Below are positions 44,957-54,500 of a DNA stretch of 64,000 bases, one piece after another. Each line of letters opens with the position of its first letter. The stretch's first letter is position 1. A program made the position numbers and the translations under genes. This DNA comes from Paenibacillus sp. YN15 (lineage in GTDB: Bacteria; Bacillota; Bacilli; Paenibacillales; NBRC-103111): the NCBI RefSeq assembly GCF_003285005.1, contig NZ_QMFA01000001.1, positions 437,713 through 501,712 of the forward strand, given 5' to 3'. Under the pieces are notes generated by a model. That model saw only the letters and a program-made list of their open reading frames with translations, did no database searches and was not told the origin of the DNA.

Positions 44957-46324
44957 TTATTTGCCCCATGCGTGTTGGGAATAGAGCACAACCTGCTTCA
45001 CCGACGGGCGGATTTTGCTGTCGCCAGACGGGGTGTTATCCTCCTTGGAGGGTTTGGAGTTGACCTCCAGCAGCCATACCCGGCCTGCCGCATCTACAGC
45101 CAAATCCACTCCCAGCTCGGCAAAATGTCCATCGATGGTGGAATCCACACTTTTGGCAATGGACAGGGCGGCAGTCCGCAGCTTGGTATTCACGCTTGCC
45201 CGTACCCCTGAAGGCAGATTGCTTCGTGCTACTGCCTCCGAAACCGGGCTTAGGGTCCCGCCCCGGGCCAGATTGGAGACAAAGGTATTGCTGGCGGCTA
45301 CTCTGGCCACCACCGAGGTGACGGCCCATTCGCCGTCGCCGTTCTTCTGCACCAGCGCGCGGAAATCCACCGGACGTCCGCCGGTTTCCATGAGGCGGAG
45401 CCCCTGCTGAATCTGATAACGGCGCTGCTTCATTTTTCCGGAGATGCTCTGGAACAGCTGGGTCAATGTCGGATAGTGCTGGCGCTTTATTCCGCTGAGA
45501 CTGCTGAAGGAGCATTGATACCCGCCGCCTTCCGGCTGGGAGGAGATGCGGATGATGCCTTTGCCCAAGCTGCCGGTAATGGGTTTGAGGAAAACGGTGT
45601 TGTATTTTTTGCACATGGACTTCAGCATGGCGAAATTCTTGAACAGGTAGGATTCCGGAAGATAGGCATGCACGCTTTTTTCCTTGCGCAGCGCTTGAAA
45701 CACCTCGGTTTTGTCCAGATACTTCTCATTGAAGGCTACCGACCCGTAGCGGGCCTTGAGATCGCGCATGAACTGCTGCACCTGGGGTTTATTTTCCAGC
45801 TTGCGGGAGGTTACGCGGTTATACATCACATTGGGATACGGGAATGAGGATTTAACCCAACGCCCCTCCGACAGCATCCAGCCCCGAAGGTCGGAGTTCC
45901 CTGTGATGTCATTAGGCGTGAAAAAATAAGCCATTCCTCCGTGAAGCCTGCAAGCCTCCGTCAATTCCGCGCAGAAGGCGGTCATGGCCCCGAAGGGGCG
46001 GTCCGGAGCTTGGGTGTACACCCGGCTCATGAGCACTCCGATCAACGGGCCGATATGAAGCGTGCGGGAGGCGGGATGATAGGAAACGCACAGCTTCGTG
46101 CCATGTGGGATGGCGAGGCTTGCGGCCAGATGCGCGCTCATGCGCAGCGAGGCCTGGTTGGATTGGACAATGCGGACCTCCTTTCGGGTGGACCCGAATC
46201 GAAGCGTCACGGGTTCACGAAGCGGCAGCTTCAGCTTTTTTAGGAAGCCCGCCCCAATGGCAATGTGTTCCTCCGGGTGAGCGCTGCCGAATTGCAGATA
46301 CACTGGCAGCTTGATTTTGGCCAT
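44957..46324 (-). CDS. YheC/YheD-family ATP-grasp protein (first of run)
   Basis: 455 residues with the extended N-terminal beta domain (IGPLIGVLMSR marks the join at about residue 95). ATP-grasp motifs: VFLKPITGSLGKGIIRIS, YQIQQGLRLM, DFRALVQKNG, FVSNLARGGT and DLAVDAAGRVWLLEVNSKPS. AAGGAGA precedes the ATG. The 299 bases upstream (46325-46623) hold no other gene; a sporulation promoter is expected there but not identified. Confidence 0.88.
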   Translation of the reverse strand: MAKIKLPVYLQFGSAHPEEHIAIGAGFLKKLKLPLREPVTLRFGSTRKEVRIVQSNQASLRMSAHLAASLAIPHGTKLCVSYHPASRTLHIGPLIGVLMSRVYTQAPDRPFGAMTAFCAELTEACRLHGGMAYFFTPNDITGNSDLRGWMLSEGRWVKSSFPYPNVMYNRVTSRKLENKPQVQQFMRDLKARYGSVAFNEKYLDKTEVFQALRKEKSVHAYLPESYLFKNFAMLKSMCKKYNTVFLKPITGSLGKGIIRISSQPEGGGYQCSFSSLSGIKRQHYPTLTQLFQSISGKMKQRRYQIQQGLRLMETGGRPVDFRALVQKNGDGEWAVTSVVARVAASNTFVSNLARGGTLSPVSEAVARSNLPSGVRASVNTKLRTAALSIAKSVDSTIDGHFAELGVDLAVDAAGRVWLLEVNSKPSKEDNTPSGDSKIRPSVKQVVLYSQHAWGK

Positions 46325-46623
46325 ATGGAAATCTCCTTCCCGGCTCCTTGTAGTATCGCGTATGAGAACATGAGAACTACTCCATCATATGAGGGCATTT
46401 GCCCCTTTGTGATTGGATAGCGCCCATCTTGCCCCTCTCTGTCCGGTGTTTCAGGCGCCCTCCCTTCGGGAAAAGGCAGGAAGCCGGCTATGGACAAGAC
46501 GCATATCCTGCGGTTCGTCCTCATAGGCTGTAATAAAAGCAGGAAGGGCAACCCCGGCAGTGTAAGGGCTAACCGATGGATGCCAATACGGCCGGGAACG
46601 ATGGGAAAAGGGGAGAAGGAAAC

Positions 46624-46902
46624 ATGCCATTTTGGAAGCATCTATTGTATTTAGGCATTGCCGGGGGCATGCTGCTGTACGCTGTGCCGCAGCTGGCGGT
46701 TGGGGAGGGGCTCGGCGCAGGGCCGGTGTTCGGTACGGTTTGGCTCTGTTTTGCCCTGCTGGTCATCGCCGCGCAGCTTCATGAGCTGTTGGGCGTGGAT
46801 GCCAAGAAACGGGAGCGGCTGCGTCAGGTGAAAAGGATGAGGAAATTCCGGCTGCAGCGGAAAACGGAAGCGTTGGCCAACCGGTATGGAAAAGGGGCGT
46901 AA
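46624..46902 (+). CDS. Small membrane protein (92 aa), unknown
   Basis: Two membrane helices (LLYLGIAGGMLLYAVPQL and VFGTVWLCFALLVIAAQL) followed by a strongly basic cytoplasmic tail of about 35 residues (KKRERLRQVKRMRKFRLQRK). GGGAGAAGG precedes the ATG. Function unknown. Confidence 0.65.
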   Translation: MPFWKHLLYLGIAGGMLLYAVPQLAVGEGLGAGPVFGTVWLCFALLVIAAQLHELLGVDAKKRERLRQVKRMRKFRLQRKTEALANRYGKGA

Positions 46903-46956
46903 CGCGCTGTTGTAAAGGCCGGAACCCATTATGAAGGCTTTGAAAGCCCATTTGCA

Positions 46957-46986
46957 GCCCGTCGGGAAACCGCCGGGTTTTTTTTC
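46957..46986 (+). terminator. Probable intrinsic terminator
   Basis: CCCG...CGGG GC-rich hairpin followed by eight T. Confidence 0.55.
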
Positions 46987-47117
46987 ATGAACTTTCCGCG
47001 CGGCGGCAAACATGTTTATTCGGGGCTATCGTTTTTCCTATTGTCGCAGAAGGGGATTCTATACTATAATGAGGACAATAACAGTATGGTACAGAATCCG
47101 GATTTGAGGTGTAACAG

Positions 47118-48455
47118 ATGACGAATATCTCCCAGGATGATTCGCTTACCAAGCATGAACAGATACTCCGGTATATCGAAAGTCTGAAGGTCGGCAACAA
47201 AATTTCCGTCCGCAAAATCGCCAAGGACATGGAGGTTAGCGAGGGCACTGCTTACCGCGCCATCAAGGAAGCGGAGAACCAGGGACTTGTCAGCACCAAG
47301 GAACGGATCGGCACCGTAAGGGTGGAAAAGAAGCAGCGCAACAATATCGACAAGCTGACCTTTGCCGAAGTCGTGAATATTGTGGATGGGGTAGTTCTGG
47401 GAGGGGCCCAGGGCCTGGAGAAGACTCTGAACAAATTTGTCATCGGCGCCATGCAGGAAGAGGCCATGATCCGCTACATCGAGGAAGGCAACCTGCTGAT
47501 CGTCGGCAACCGGGAAAAAGCCCACATCTTCGCCCTCCAGCTGGGAGCGGCGGTGCTGATTACCGGCGGCTTCGACACCTCCGACGAAGTGAAGCTGCTG
47601 GCCAACAAGATGGGCCTGCCCATTATTTCCAGCAGCTACGATACCTTTACCGTGGCCTCCATGATCAACCGGGCCATCTATGACCGGCTTATTAAGAAGA
47701 AAATTATGCTGGTGGAGGACATTCTGCCCTCCCGCGGCCAGGTTTCCACCCTCAAAAGCTCCCATACGGCACAGGATATGCGGGAGCTGATCGAAAGCTC
47801 CGGCCACAGCCGTTTTCCCGTGGTGGACGAGTGGAACCGGGTGGTGGGGGTGGTCACCTCCAAGGATATGCTGGGCGCTCCCGCCGAGCAAACCATCGAC
47901 AAGCTGATGACCCGCAATCCGCTGACCGTCTATATGCAAACCTCTCTGGCCTCCGCCGCCCATCTGATGGTGTGGGAGGGGATTGAGCTTCTGCCGGTGG
48001 TGGACGCCAACCGGAAGCTCATCGGCGTCATCAGCCGCAAGGATGTGCTGAAGGTGATGCAATATGTCCAGCGCCAGCCCCAGGTGGGGGAAACCTTCGA
48101 GGATCTGATCTGGGCCGGATTTGAAGAGTACCGGGATGAGGAGGGGCGGCTTTATTTCCGCGGCACGGTTACACCGCAGATGACCAATCATCTGGGCTCC
48201 GTTTCCGCCGGAGTGCTGACCACCCTTTTGAAGCAGAGCGCCGTCCGGGCTGTTCATGAAAGCAAAAAGGGCGACATGGTGATCGACAACATGTCCACCT
48301 ATTTTCTGCATCCTGTCCAGATTGAAAGCCAGATTGAAATCCGGCCGCAAATCATTGAGATCAGCCGGAAATTCGGCAAGGTGGACGTGGAGATGTTCTA
48401 CAACGGCCAGATTGTGGCCAAAGCCATGCTGACCGCCCAGGTCTTTGACCAGTAG
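47118..48455 (+). CDS. ytoI: YtoI-like DRTGG/CBS/hotdog regulator
   Basis: A 445-residue multi-domain protein. Order: winged HTH (1-70, NKISVRKIAKDMEVSEGTAY), DRTGG domain (about 80-190, LLIVGNREKAHIFALQLGAA, LITGGFDTS), two CBS domains (about 195-315, FPVVDEWNRVVGVVTSKD, LLPVVDANRKLIGVISRKD), and a PaaI-type hotdog domain (about 330-445). This is exactly the YtoI architecture of Bacillales. CBS and DRTGG parts suggest adenine-nucleotide sensing; target genes are unknown. GAGGTG precedes the ATG. Confidence 0.92.
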   Translation: MTNISQDDSLTKHEQILRYIESLKVGNKISVRKIAKDMEVSEGTAYRAIKEAENQGLVSTKERIGTVRVEKKQRNNIDKLTFAEVVNIVDGVVLGGAQGLEKTLNKFVIGAMQEEAMIRYIEEGNLLIVGNREKAHIFALQLGAAVLITGGFDTSDEVKLLANKMGLPIISSSYDTFTVASMINRAIYDRLIKKKIMLVEDILPSRGQVSTLKSSHTAQDMRELIESSGHSRFPVVDEWNRVVGVVTSKDMLGAPAEQTIDKLMTRNPLTVYMQTSLASAAHLMVWEGIELLPVVDANRKLIGVISRKDVLKVMQYVQRQPQVGETFEDLIWAGFEEYRDEEGRLYFRGTVTPQMTNHLGSVSAGVLTTLLKQSAVRAVHESKKGDMVIDNMSTYFLHPVQIESQIEIRPQIIEISRKFGKVDVEMFYNGQIVAKAMLTAQVFDQ

Positions 48456-48467
48456 GAGGGCGCGGGG

Positions 48468-48839
48468 ATGAAAATCAGGGAGGACTATACCTGTCCGCTG
48501 GAAATTGCCCATGATATTATGAAGGGCAAATGGAAGCCGATTATTCTCTTCCAGCTCCAATGGGGCCCTGCCTCCTTGTCCGCTCTGGAGCGCAGCATCG
48601 CCGGGATCAGCCAGAAGATGCTGCTGCAGCAGCTGAAGGAGCTTCAAGAGTTTGGTCTGGTGGACAAAAGCTCCTTTGAAGGCTACCCGCTGCGGGTGGA
48701 GTATACGCTAACGCCGGACCGCGGGCGGAGGATGCTGGAAGCCGTGCGGATCATGCAGCAAATTGGCGTGGATATCATGGTGGAGCAAGGCCTGACGGAT
48801 TTTTTGGACCGGAAGGGGATTGTTTATCCTAAAAAGTAG
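48468..48839 (+). CDS. HxlR-family transcriptional regulator
   Basis: A 123-residue winged-helix regulator: DYTCPLEIAHDIMKGKWKPI with the family Cys, then GISQKMLLQQLKELQEFGLV and a YTLTPDRGRR wing. It starts 12 bases after ytoI. Such regulators often sense thiol or electrophile stress through the N-terminal Cys. It is followed by a separately promoted isochorismatase-like gene, a plausible target. Confidence 0.88.
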   Translation: MKIREDYTCPLEIAHDIMKGKWKPIILFQLQWGPASLSALERSIAGISQKMLLQQLKELQEFGLVDKSSFEGYPLRVEYTLTPDRGRRMLEAVRIMQQIGVDIMVEQGLTDFLDRKGIVYPKK

Positions 48840-48855
48840 CGCCGATGATGGGTCC

Positions 48856-48904
48856 ACCCACAAAAAAGTGGGTAATGTACACTCCTTCGCGCCGTCTTTA
48901 TAAT
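48856..48904 (+). promoter_or_regulatory. Promoter and dyad before the isochorismatase gene
   Basis: Perfect dyad ACCCAC-AAAAAA-GTGGGT at 48856-48873 lies directly upstream of TGTACA (-35, 48876-48881), 17 bases, TATAAT (-10, 48899-48904). A site for the adjacent HxlR regulator is inferred. Confidence 0.6.
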
Positions 48905-48934
48905 GGGCGTAAATACGGAAGAGGAGGAGTTTCC

Positions 48935-49489
48935 ATGAAGGACAGCGCACTGCTTTTGATCGATATCCAGAATGATTATTTTCCCGGGGGAAAATGGGTG
49001 CTTCACCAGTCCGGCGAGGCCGCGGCCAAGGCTGCACAGGCTCTTGCGGCGTACCGCAAGAAGGGGTTGCCGGTGCTTCATATCCGGCATGAAAGTCTTC
49101 AGCCGGAGGCGAAGTTCTTCCTGCCCGGCACACCCGGAGCGGATATTCATTCCCTGGTGGAGCCTGCGGAGGGCGAACAGGTCCTGCTGAAGCATGTGCC
49201 CAATGCCTTTTCCGGCACAAGCCTGCACGAGGAGCTGCAAGCCGCGGGAATCCGGAAGCTGGCCATATGCGGGATGATGACCCACATGTGCATCGATACC
49301 AGCGTAAGGGCTGCGCGGGACCTTGGGTACGCCGTCACTCTGCTGGAGGATGCCTGCGCCACCCGGGATCTGGAATGGCAGGGGGAGCGGATTCCGGCGG
49401 ATACGGTGCACAAGACTATGCTGGCTGCTTTGAACGGAACCTTCGCCCGGGTTATGCGGGTGGCGCAGTTTCTGGAGATGGGGGGATAA
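48935..49489 (+). CDS. Cysteine hydrolase (isochorismatase family)
   Basis: A 184-residue single-domain hydrolase. Catalytic triad candidates: Asp10 in LLIDIQNDYF, Lys in VLLKHVPNAF, and Cys in CGMMTHMCIDTSVRAA. Similar to nicotinamidase/isochorismatase-like enzymes; substrate unknown. The ATG at 48935 follows GAGGAGGAG by 5 bases. Confidence 0.9.
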   Translation: MKDSALLLIDIQNDYFPGGKWVLHQSGEAAAKAAQALAAYRKKGLPVLHIRHESLQPEAKFFLPGTPGADIHSLVEPAEGEQVLLKHVPNAFSGTSLHEELQAAGIRKLAICGMMTHMCIDTSVRAARDLGYAVTLLEDACATRDLEWQGERIPADTVHKTMLAALNGTFARVMRVAQFLEMGG

Positions 49490-49556
49490 CCCTTACCTTG
49501 GAATGCAAAATGTGTTATACTGCTTGCAGCAGCGATAGCTCCGGACGCAAAGCATG

Positions 49557-49597
49557 CGCCGATTGTTCCTTTTTGGGGAACGGTCGGCGTTTTTTTG
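49557..49597 (+). terminator. Strong intrinsic terminator
   Basis: CGCCGATTGTTCC / GGAACGGTCGGCG stem followed by seven T. A TATACT box about 45 bases upstream makes a short independent transcript possible. Confidence 0.85.
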
Positions 49598-49741
49598 CGC
49601 CTGTGGGCGAAACTGGCGAAAACAGAAGAATGGAGGAGGCTGGAGCAAAACGAAGGGGCGCGGGCCAGTTGTCCGGAGAAACAGCGGCTTGCCGCGGCTC
49701 TGCAAGAAGTCGTATCATAAAAGGACAAGGAGAGGGTATCC

Positions 49742-50122
49742 ATGGATGAAACCCGGCAACTATTGCATGCCATTTTGAAAAATCAGGAGCTTACCAACGC
49801 CAAGCTTACTGCCACGCAGGACGAACTGCTCCATTTCCGCAAGGAGACAACGGAAAAGTTTACCCAAATTGACTGCAGATTGGACAGCATGGACAGCCGC
49901 TTGGACAAGATGGATGCACGAATGGATGAGACCAACAAAGAGCTTGCCGGGTTTAAAGCGGAGACCGCTGAAAACTTCAGGCAGCTTCATGAGCGGATGG
50001 ACGAGAATGCCTTCGAGCAGAGAAAGGAAAAGCGCCACCGGGAAAGCCTGGAGCGCGACCTGGACAAGCTGACGGAACGGATGGAAAAAGTGGAGGAATA
50101 TATCGGCTTTGAGCATCAATGA
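49742..50122 (+). CDS. Coiled-coil protein (126 aa), unknown
   Basis: Almost wholly helical. Heptad-like repeats IDCRLDSMDSRLDKMDARMD and a terminal DKLTERMEKVEEYIGFE suggest a long coiled coil. Such proteins occur beside sporulation or DNA genes in Paenibacillus but have no known role. AAGGAGAGG lies 7 bases before the ATG. A terminator follows. Confidence 0.7.
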   Translation: MDETRQLLHAILKNQELTNAKLTATQDELLHFRKETTEKFTQIDCRLDSMDSRLDKMDARMDETNKELAGFKAETAENFRQLHERMDENAFEQRKEKRHRESLERDLDKLTERMEKVEEYIGFEHQ

Positions 50123-50124
50123 AC

Positions 50125-50152
50125 AAAAGCCCGGCTTGTCCGGGCTTTTATT
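50125..50152. terminator. Terminator between converging genes
   Basis: AAAAGCCCGG / CCGGGCTTTT perfect stem; usable in both directions. Confidence 0.88.
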
Positions 50153-50171
50153 TGAAGCGGCCGAACAACCC

Positions 50172-50678
50172 TTAAGCCGGCGGAGGGGCGGATTCGCTGC
50201 ATGTGATGTAAAGGGTGAATTCCGTCTGAATCACCATCAGGTAACGGACGGAGATTTGATAATTTTTTCCGAATACGTTCCGGTAAACCTTCTTGTCCAC
50301 TAAATTGGTGAATATATCGGGTGCCTCCCGAACCGCGCTGACCGGCTTGCCGCTGGTCATTTTGATGTCTTCATACACCAGGCGCTCCAGCTCGTTTAGC
50401 ACATTGGCATCCGCCTTGTCCGCCTCTTTGGAGGAGAATTCCGCCATCACCCTGACCCGGCCGATATATTGCTGGTTCTGCTTATATTTGTTGAGGCCCT
50501 CCATGCTGTCCTGGAGGGTTTTGTTCTGGTTGGACAATTCCCCCACCCGCTCATGCAGAATGGACAAATGCTCCTGGTAGACGCTTAAAAACACCGCCGC
50601 ACCCACAATCATCCCCGCGATAAAAATTCCCGTACCGGACAGCAGGCTCTTGTATCGCTCAAAAGAAGGCACCCGCAT
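50172..50678 (-). CDS. ytrI: Sporulation membrane protein YtrI
   Basis: 168 residues: one N-terminal membrane helix (GTGIFIAGMIVGAAVFLSVY), a coiled coil (LHERVGELSNQNKTLQDSME) and an extracellular alpha/beta domain. Position next to ytrH and dnaE matches Bacillus ytrI. Its ATG shares one base with the ytrH stop. Proposed role: mother-cell membrane during engulfment. Confidence 0.8.
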   Translation of the reverse strand: MRVPSFERYKSLLSGTGIFIAGMIVGAAVFLSVYQEHLSILHERVGELSNQNKTLQDSMEGLNKYKQNQQYIGRVRVMAEFSSKEADKADANVLNELERLVYEDIKMTSGKPVSAVREAPDIFTNLVDKKVYRNVFGKNYQISVRYLMVIQTEFTLYITCSESAPPPA

Positions 50679-51007
50679 CAGTCCATGCCGCCTTTGCAGA
50701 TCATCCGGATCAGCTCATAAGCCAGCTGCGCCCCGGCAAACGCGCCTGCGAAATAAACAATTTGCTTCACGGCGGGAGACAGATAACCTTCGGCAAAATT
50801 GGCTTCGATGACCCGGAACGGGTCGATGGTGCCCCCCACCGCCGCCACCATGGCCCATACCTTGATATTGTCTGCAATGGTCATCATCGTGCTGGAGGGC
50901 GGACGCAGCAGCATCGTTGCCCCGATGCCCGCAAGCAGGCTGCCCCCCATTACAATCCCGAAGGCCACAAAAAAGTTCAGCCACAGCTTCCACAAAAAAA
51001 TCTCCAT
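50678..51007 (-). CDS. ytrH: Sporulation membrane protein YtrH
   Basis: 109 residues with three membrane helices; FFVAFGIVMGGSLLAGIGAT, NIKVWAMVAAVGGTIDPF and the LSPAVKQIVYFAGAFAGAQL end match YtrH, which is needed for efficient sporulation in Bacillus. The ATG at 51007 is preceded by GGAAAGGGG. Divergent from dnaE, as in Bacillus. Confidence 0.9.
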   Translation of the reverse strand: MEIFLWKLWLNFFVAFGIVMGGSLLAGIGATMLLRPPSSTMMTIADNIKVWAMVAAVGGTIDPFRVIEANFAEGYLSPAVKQIVYFAGAFAGAQLAYELIRMICKGGMD

Positions 51008-51128
51008 GGGAATTCCCCTTTCCCCAAACATGACCACTTTATTCCAGGCTACGTGGGTTGTCCCGTATAAAAGAACTTATGCGCGCCGGAGAAGGAATAG
51101 AAGAGGGAGGAAGTGTGCGTTGCCCCCT

Positions 51129-51302
51129 GTATATGAAAATTCGCATATAAAATCTGCAAACGGGCCCAAAAGGGCAATTGTATATGAAAAATCACATATC
51201 ATTTTGCGGAAATGGCCCAACTGGTCGATTTATATATGAAATTTCACCTATAACTGCCCAAAATGGGCGTGATGACGATTTTATATATGATTTTTGGAGT
51301 AC
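51129..51302. repeat. Four-unit 23-nt intergenic element, locus 6 (> > < <)
   Basis: Word core GAAAATTCGCATATAAA. Direct units at 51129-51151 and 51180-51202; inverted units at 51229-51251 and 51280-51302. Spacers are 28, 26 and 28 nt; the centre is about one helical turn shorter than in the other loci. Units are partly palindromic (TATATG...CATATA), so orientation is less certain here. Region 51303-51433 shows nothing else. Confidence 0.7.
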
Positions 51303-51433
51303 ACATCCACGTTAGAGGAAATGGAAGGCCTATCTGTCCGCTGCGTGATGCTTTATTTCATGGCAGTCCAGGAGAGGTGTATGCTGTGCGTTACTCATGC
51401 GGTAGTCCCCTCACAAAAAAAAGCGAATATGGG

Positions 51434-51462
51434 TTCGCATTTTCAGGGAACTGTGTTAAAAT
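51434..51462 (+). promoter_or_regulatory. Probable dnaE promoter
   Basis: TTCGCA (51434-51439), 17 bases, TAAAAT (51457-51462), 60 bases before the TTG start. Confidence 0.5.
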
Positions 51463-51521
51463 AGAGGGACCAATAAAGCCGCCGGAGAACGGAATTGCCG
51501 AAGCGGCAGGGAGGGTTCAAG

Positions 51522-54500
51522 TTGAGCGGATTTGTCCATCTGCACGTGCATAGTGAATACAGTCTTCTGGATGGCGCGGCCCGGATCGAGGAACTGGCTG
51601 CGGAAGCCGCGAAGCTCGGCATGTCTGCCCTGGCCCTGACGGATCATGGCGCGATGTACGGCGTGGTGCCTTTTTACAAGGCTTGCGTCAAGCACGGAGT
51701 GAAGCCCATTCTGGGCTGTGAGCTGTACGTGGCCGAAGGCTCCATGAAGGACAAGCTGTCCCGGCAGGAGCAGCGGACCTGGCATCTTATCCTGCTGGCG
51801 AAGAACCGGACCGGCTACGAGAATCTGATGGAGCTGGTGTCCCGGGCCCATTTGGACGGCTTCCATTATAAGCCGCGGGTGGATTTTGCGCTGCTGTCCC
51901 GGCACGCGGAGGGGCTGATCTGTCTGTCGGCCTGCCTGGGCGGCGAGGTGGCCCAGCATGTGCTCCATGACCGGTATGAGGAAGCCAAACAAACCGCTCT
52001 CCGGTATAAGGAGCTGTTCGGAGACGATTATTACCTGGAGCTGCAGGATCACGGCATGCTGGAGCAAAAAAAGGTGAACCAGGGCATCATCCGCCTGTCC
52101 GGCGAAACGGGGATTCCGCTGGTGGCCACCAACGATGTTCATTATCTTCATGCCGAGGATTATGAAGCCCAGGATATTCTGATTTGCATTGGAACGGGCA
52201 AGACGGTGGACGACGAATCCAGGCTGAAATTTCATTCCAACCAAATGTATCTGCGCACGGCCGGGGAAATGGAGGAGCTGTTCCATTATGTCCCCGAAGC
52301 CTTGGCCAATACCGCAGCCATTGCCGAAGCCTGCAGCCTGGAGCTGGTTTTCGGCCAGTCCATTCTTCCGGCCTTCGAGCCGCTGCCCGAGGGCAGTACG
52401 GCTCCCGCCTATTTAATGGAGCTTTGCCAAGAAGGGCTTGCCTTCCGGTACCAGGACAGGCCGGAATGGCAGGACCCGGCGTGGCGGAAGCAGGTGGAGG
52501 AGCGTCTTCGTTATGAGCTTGCCGTCATCGAGCGGATGGGATATTCGGACTATTTTCTCATCGTTTGGGATTTTATCCGGTTTGCCCATCAGCAGGGGAT
52601 TGCCGTAGGACCCGGCCGGGGCTCCTCCGCCGGCAGTCTGGTGGCGTATGTGCTGCGCATTACTGACGTGGACCCGATCCGGTACAACCTGCTGTTCGAA
52701 CGTTTTCTCAATCCCGAGCGGGTCAGCATGCCGGATATCGATATCGATTTCAGCGATGAGCGGCGGGATGAGGTCATCGGCTATGTGGTCGCCAAGTACG
52801 GCCGGGACCGGGTAGCCCAGATCATCACCTTCGGCACCATGGCCGCCAAGGCGGCGGTGCGGGATGTGGGCAGAGTGCTGAATCTCCCTTATTCGGAGGT
52901 TGACCGCACGGCCAAAATGATTCCCTTCCAATTGGGCATTACCCTGGATGACGCACTAAAGCTTAATCCGGAGCTGCATAAGCAATATGTGCAGAACCCC
53001 CGGATCGGCAAGCTGCTGGATCTGGCCCGGCGCGTGGAGGGGATGCCCCGCCACGCCTCCACCCATGCGGCGGGGGTGGTGATCTCCCGGGAGCGGCTTA
53101 CCCGCCATGTTCCGCTTCAGGAGGGAACCGACGGCACGCCCCTGACTCAGTTCGCTATGGAGAATCTGGAGGCGGTAGGACTTCTCAAGATGGACTTCCT
53201 GGGATTGCGGACCCTCTCCATCATTGAGCGCACCCTGCGCTGGCTGGAGGAGTATACCGGCAAGCCCGTCCGGTTCGGCGAGGTGCCGGACAGCGATCCC
53301 GCTACCTATGAGCTGATGAGCCGGGGGGATACCACCGGCGTGTTCCAGCTGGAGTCCGCAGGAATCCGGCGGGTGCTGCGGGATTTGAAGCCCTCCGGCT
53401 TTGAGGATGTCATCTCCGTGGTGGCCTTGTACCGCCCGGGACCCATGGAGTTTATTCCCAAATATATTGCCGGCAAACACGGGCAGATTCAGGTGGAATA
53501 CCCCCACCCCAACCTGGAGCCGATCCTGAAGGATACCTACGGCATCATCGTGTATCAGGAGCAGATTATGCAGATTGCCTCCCGGATGGCGGGCTTCAGC
53601 CTGGGTGAAGCGGATCTCCTGCGCCGGGCGGTGAGCAAGAAGAAGCGGGAGGTGCTGGACCAGGAGCGGAAGCACTTTGTGGCCGGAAGCGTCGGGCTGG
53701 GGTACACGGAGGAGGAGGCCAACCGGGTCTATGATATGATCGTCCGGTTCGCCGATTACGGCTTTCCCCGGGCCCATGCCACTGCTTATGGAGTGCTGGC
53801 TTTCCGCACCGCCTATCTGAAGGCCCACTATCCGGTGTTTTTTATGGCGTCCATGCTGACTGCAGTGATCGGCAGCCACCGGAAGGTGGCGGAGTATGTG
53901 GATGATTGCCGGAGATTGGGGATTGCCGTGCTGCCGCCGGATGTGAACGAAAGCGGCGTGGCCTTTACGCCCGTTCCCCGCACGGAGGAGTCGGAGGGGC
54001 AGGAAGCCGGCGAAGCTTCCGCCCTGCCCCAGGACAAGCGGGGACGCATCCGCTTCGGGCTGGCCGCCATTAAGAATGTGGGCACCCAGGCCATCGAATC
54101 CATCCGCAGGGAGCGGGCGGAAGGCGGGCCCTTCGAAAATCTGCTGGATTTCTGCCGCAGGGTGGACCTGCGGGTGTGCAACAAGCGGGTGATTGAATCC
54201 CTGATCCAATCCGGAGCCATGGACTCCTTGCCCGGCCATCGAGCCCAACAGCTGGCGATGCTGGAGGATACGGTGGAGGCTGCCCTCAAGTGGAAAAAAG
54301 AGCGGGAGGACCTGCAGCTGCACTTGTTCGGCTTCACGGAAGAGCCCAATTGGCATATCGAATACCCGGATATCCCTCCGTATTCCACCCAGCAAATTCT
54401 GGAGCTGGAGCGTGAACTCCTGGGCCTGTATCTCACAGGCCATCCGCTGGATGATTACGAGGAGCGCCTGACTGCCCTTGGTTCGGTTCCCCTTTATCAG

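Noticed and set aside
49532-49545. GGACGCAAAGC resembling the core of a c-di-GMP-I riboswitch
   Set aside because: The required upstream GGCAAAC stem and the second subdomain are absent; only one short motif matches.
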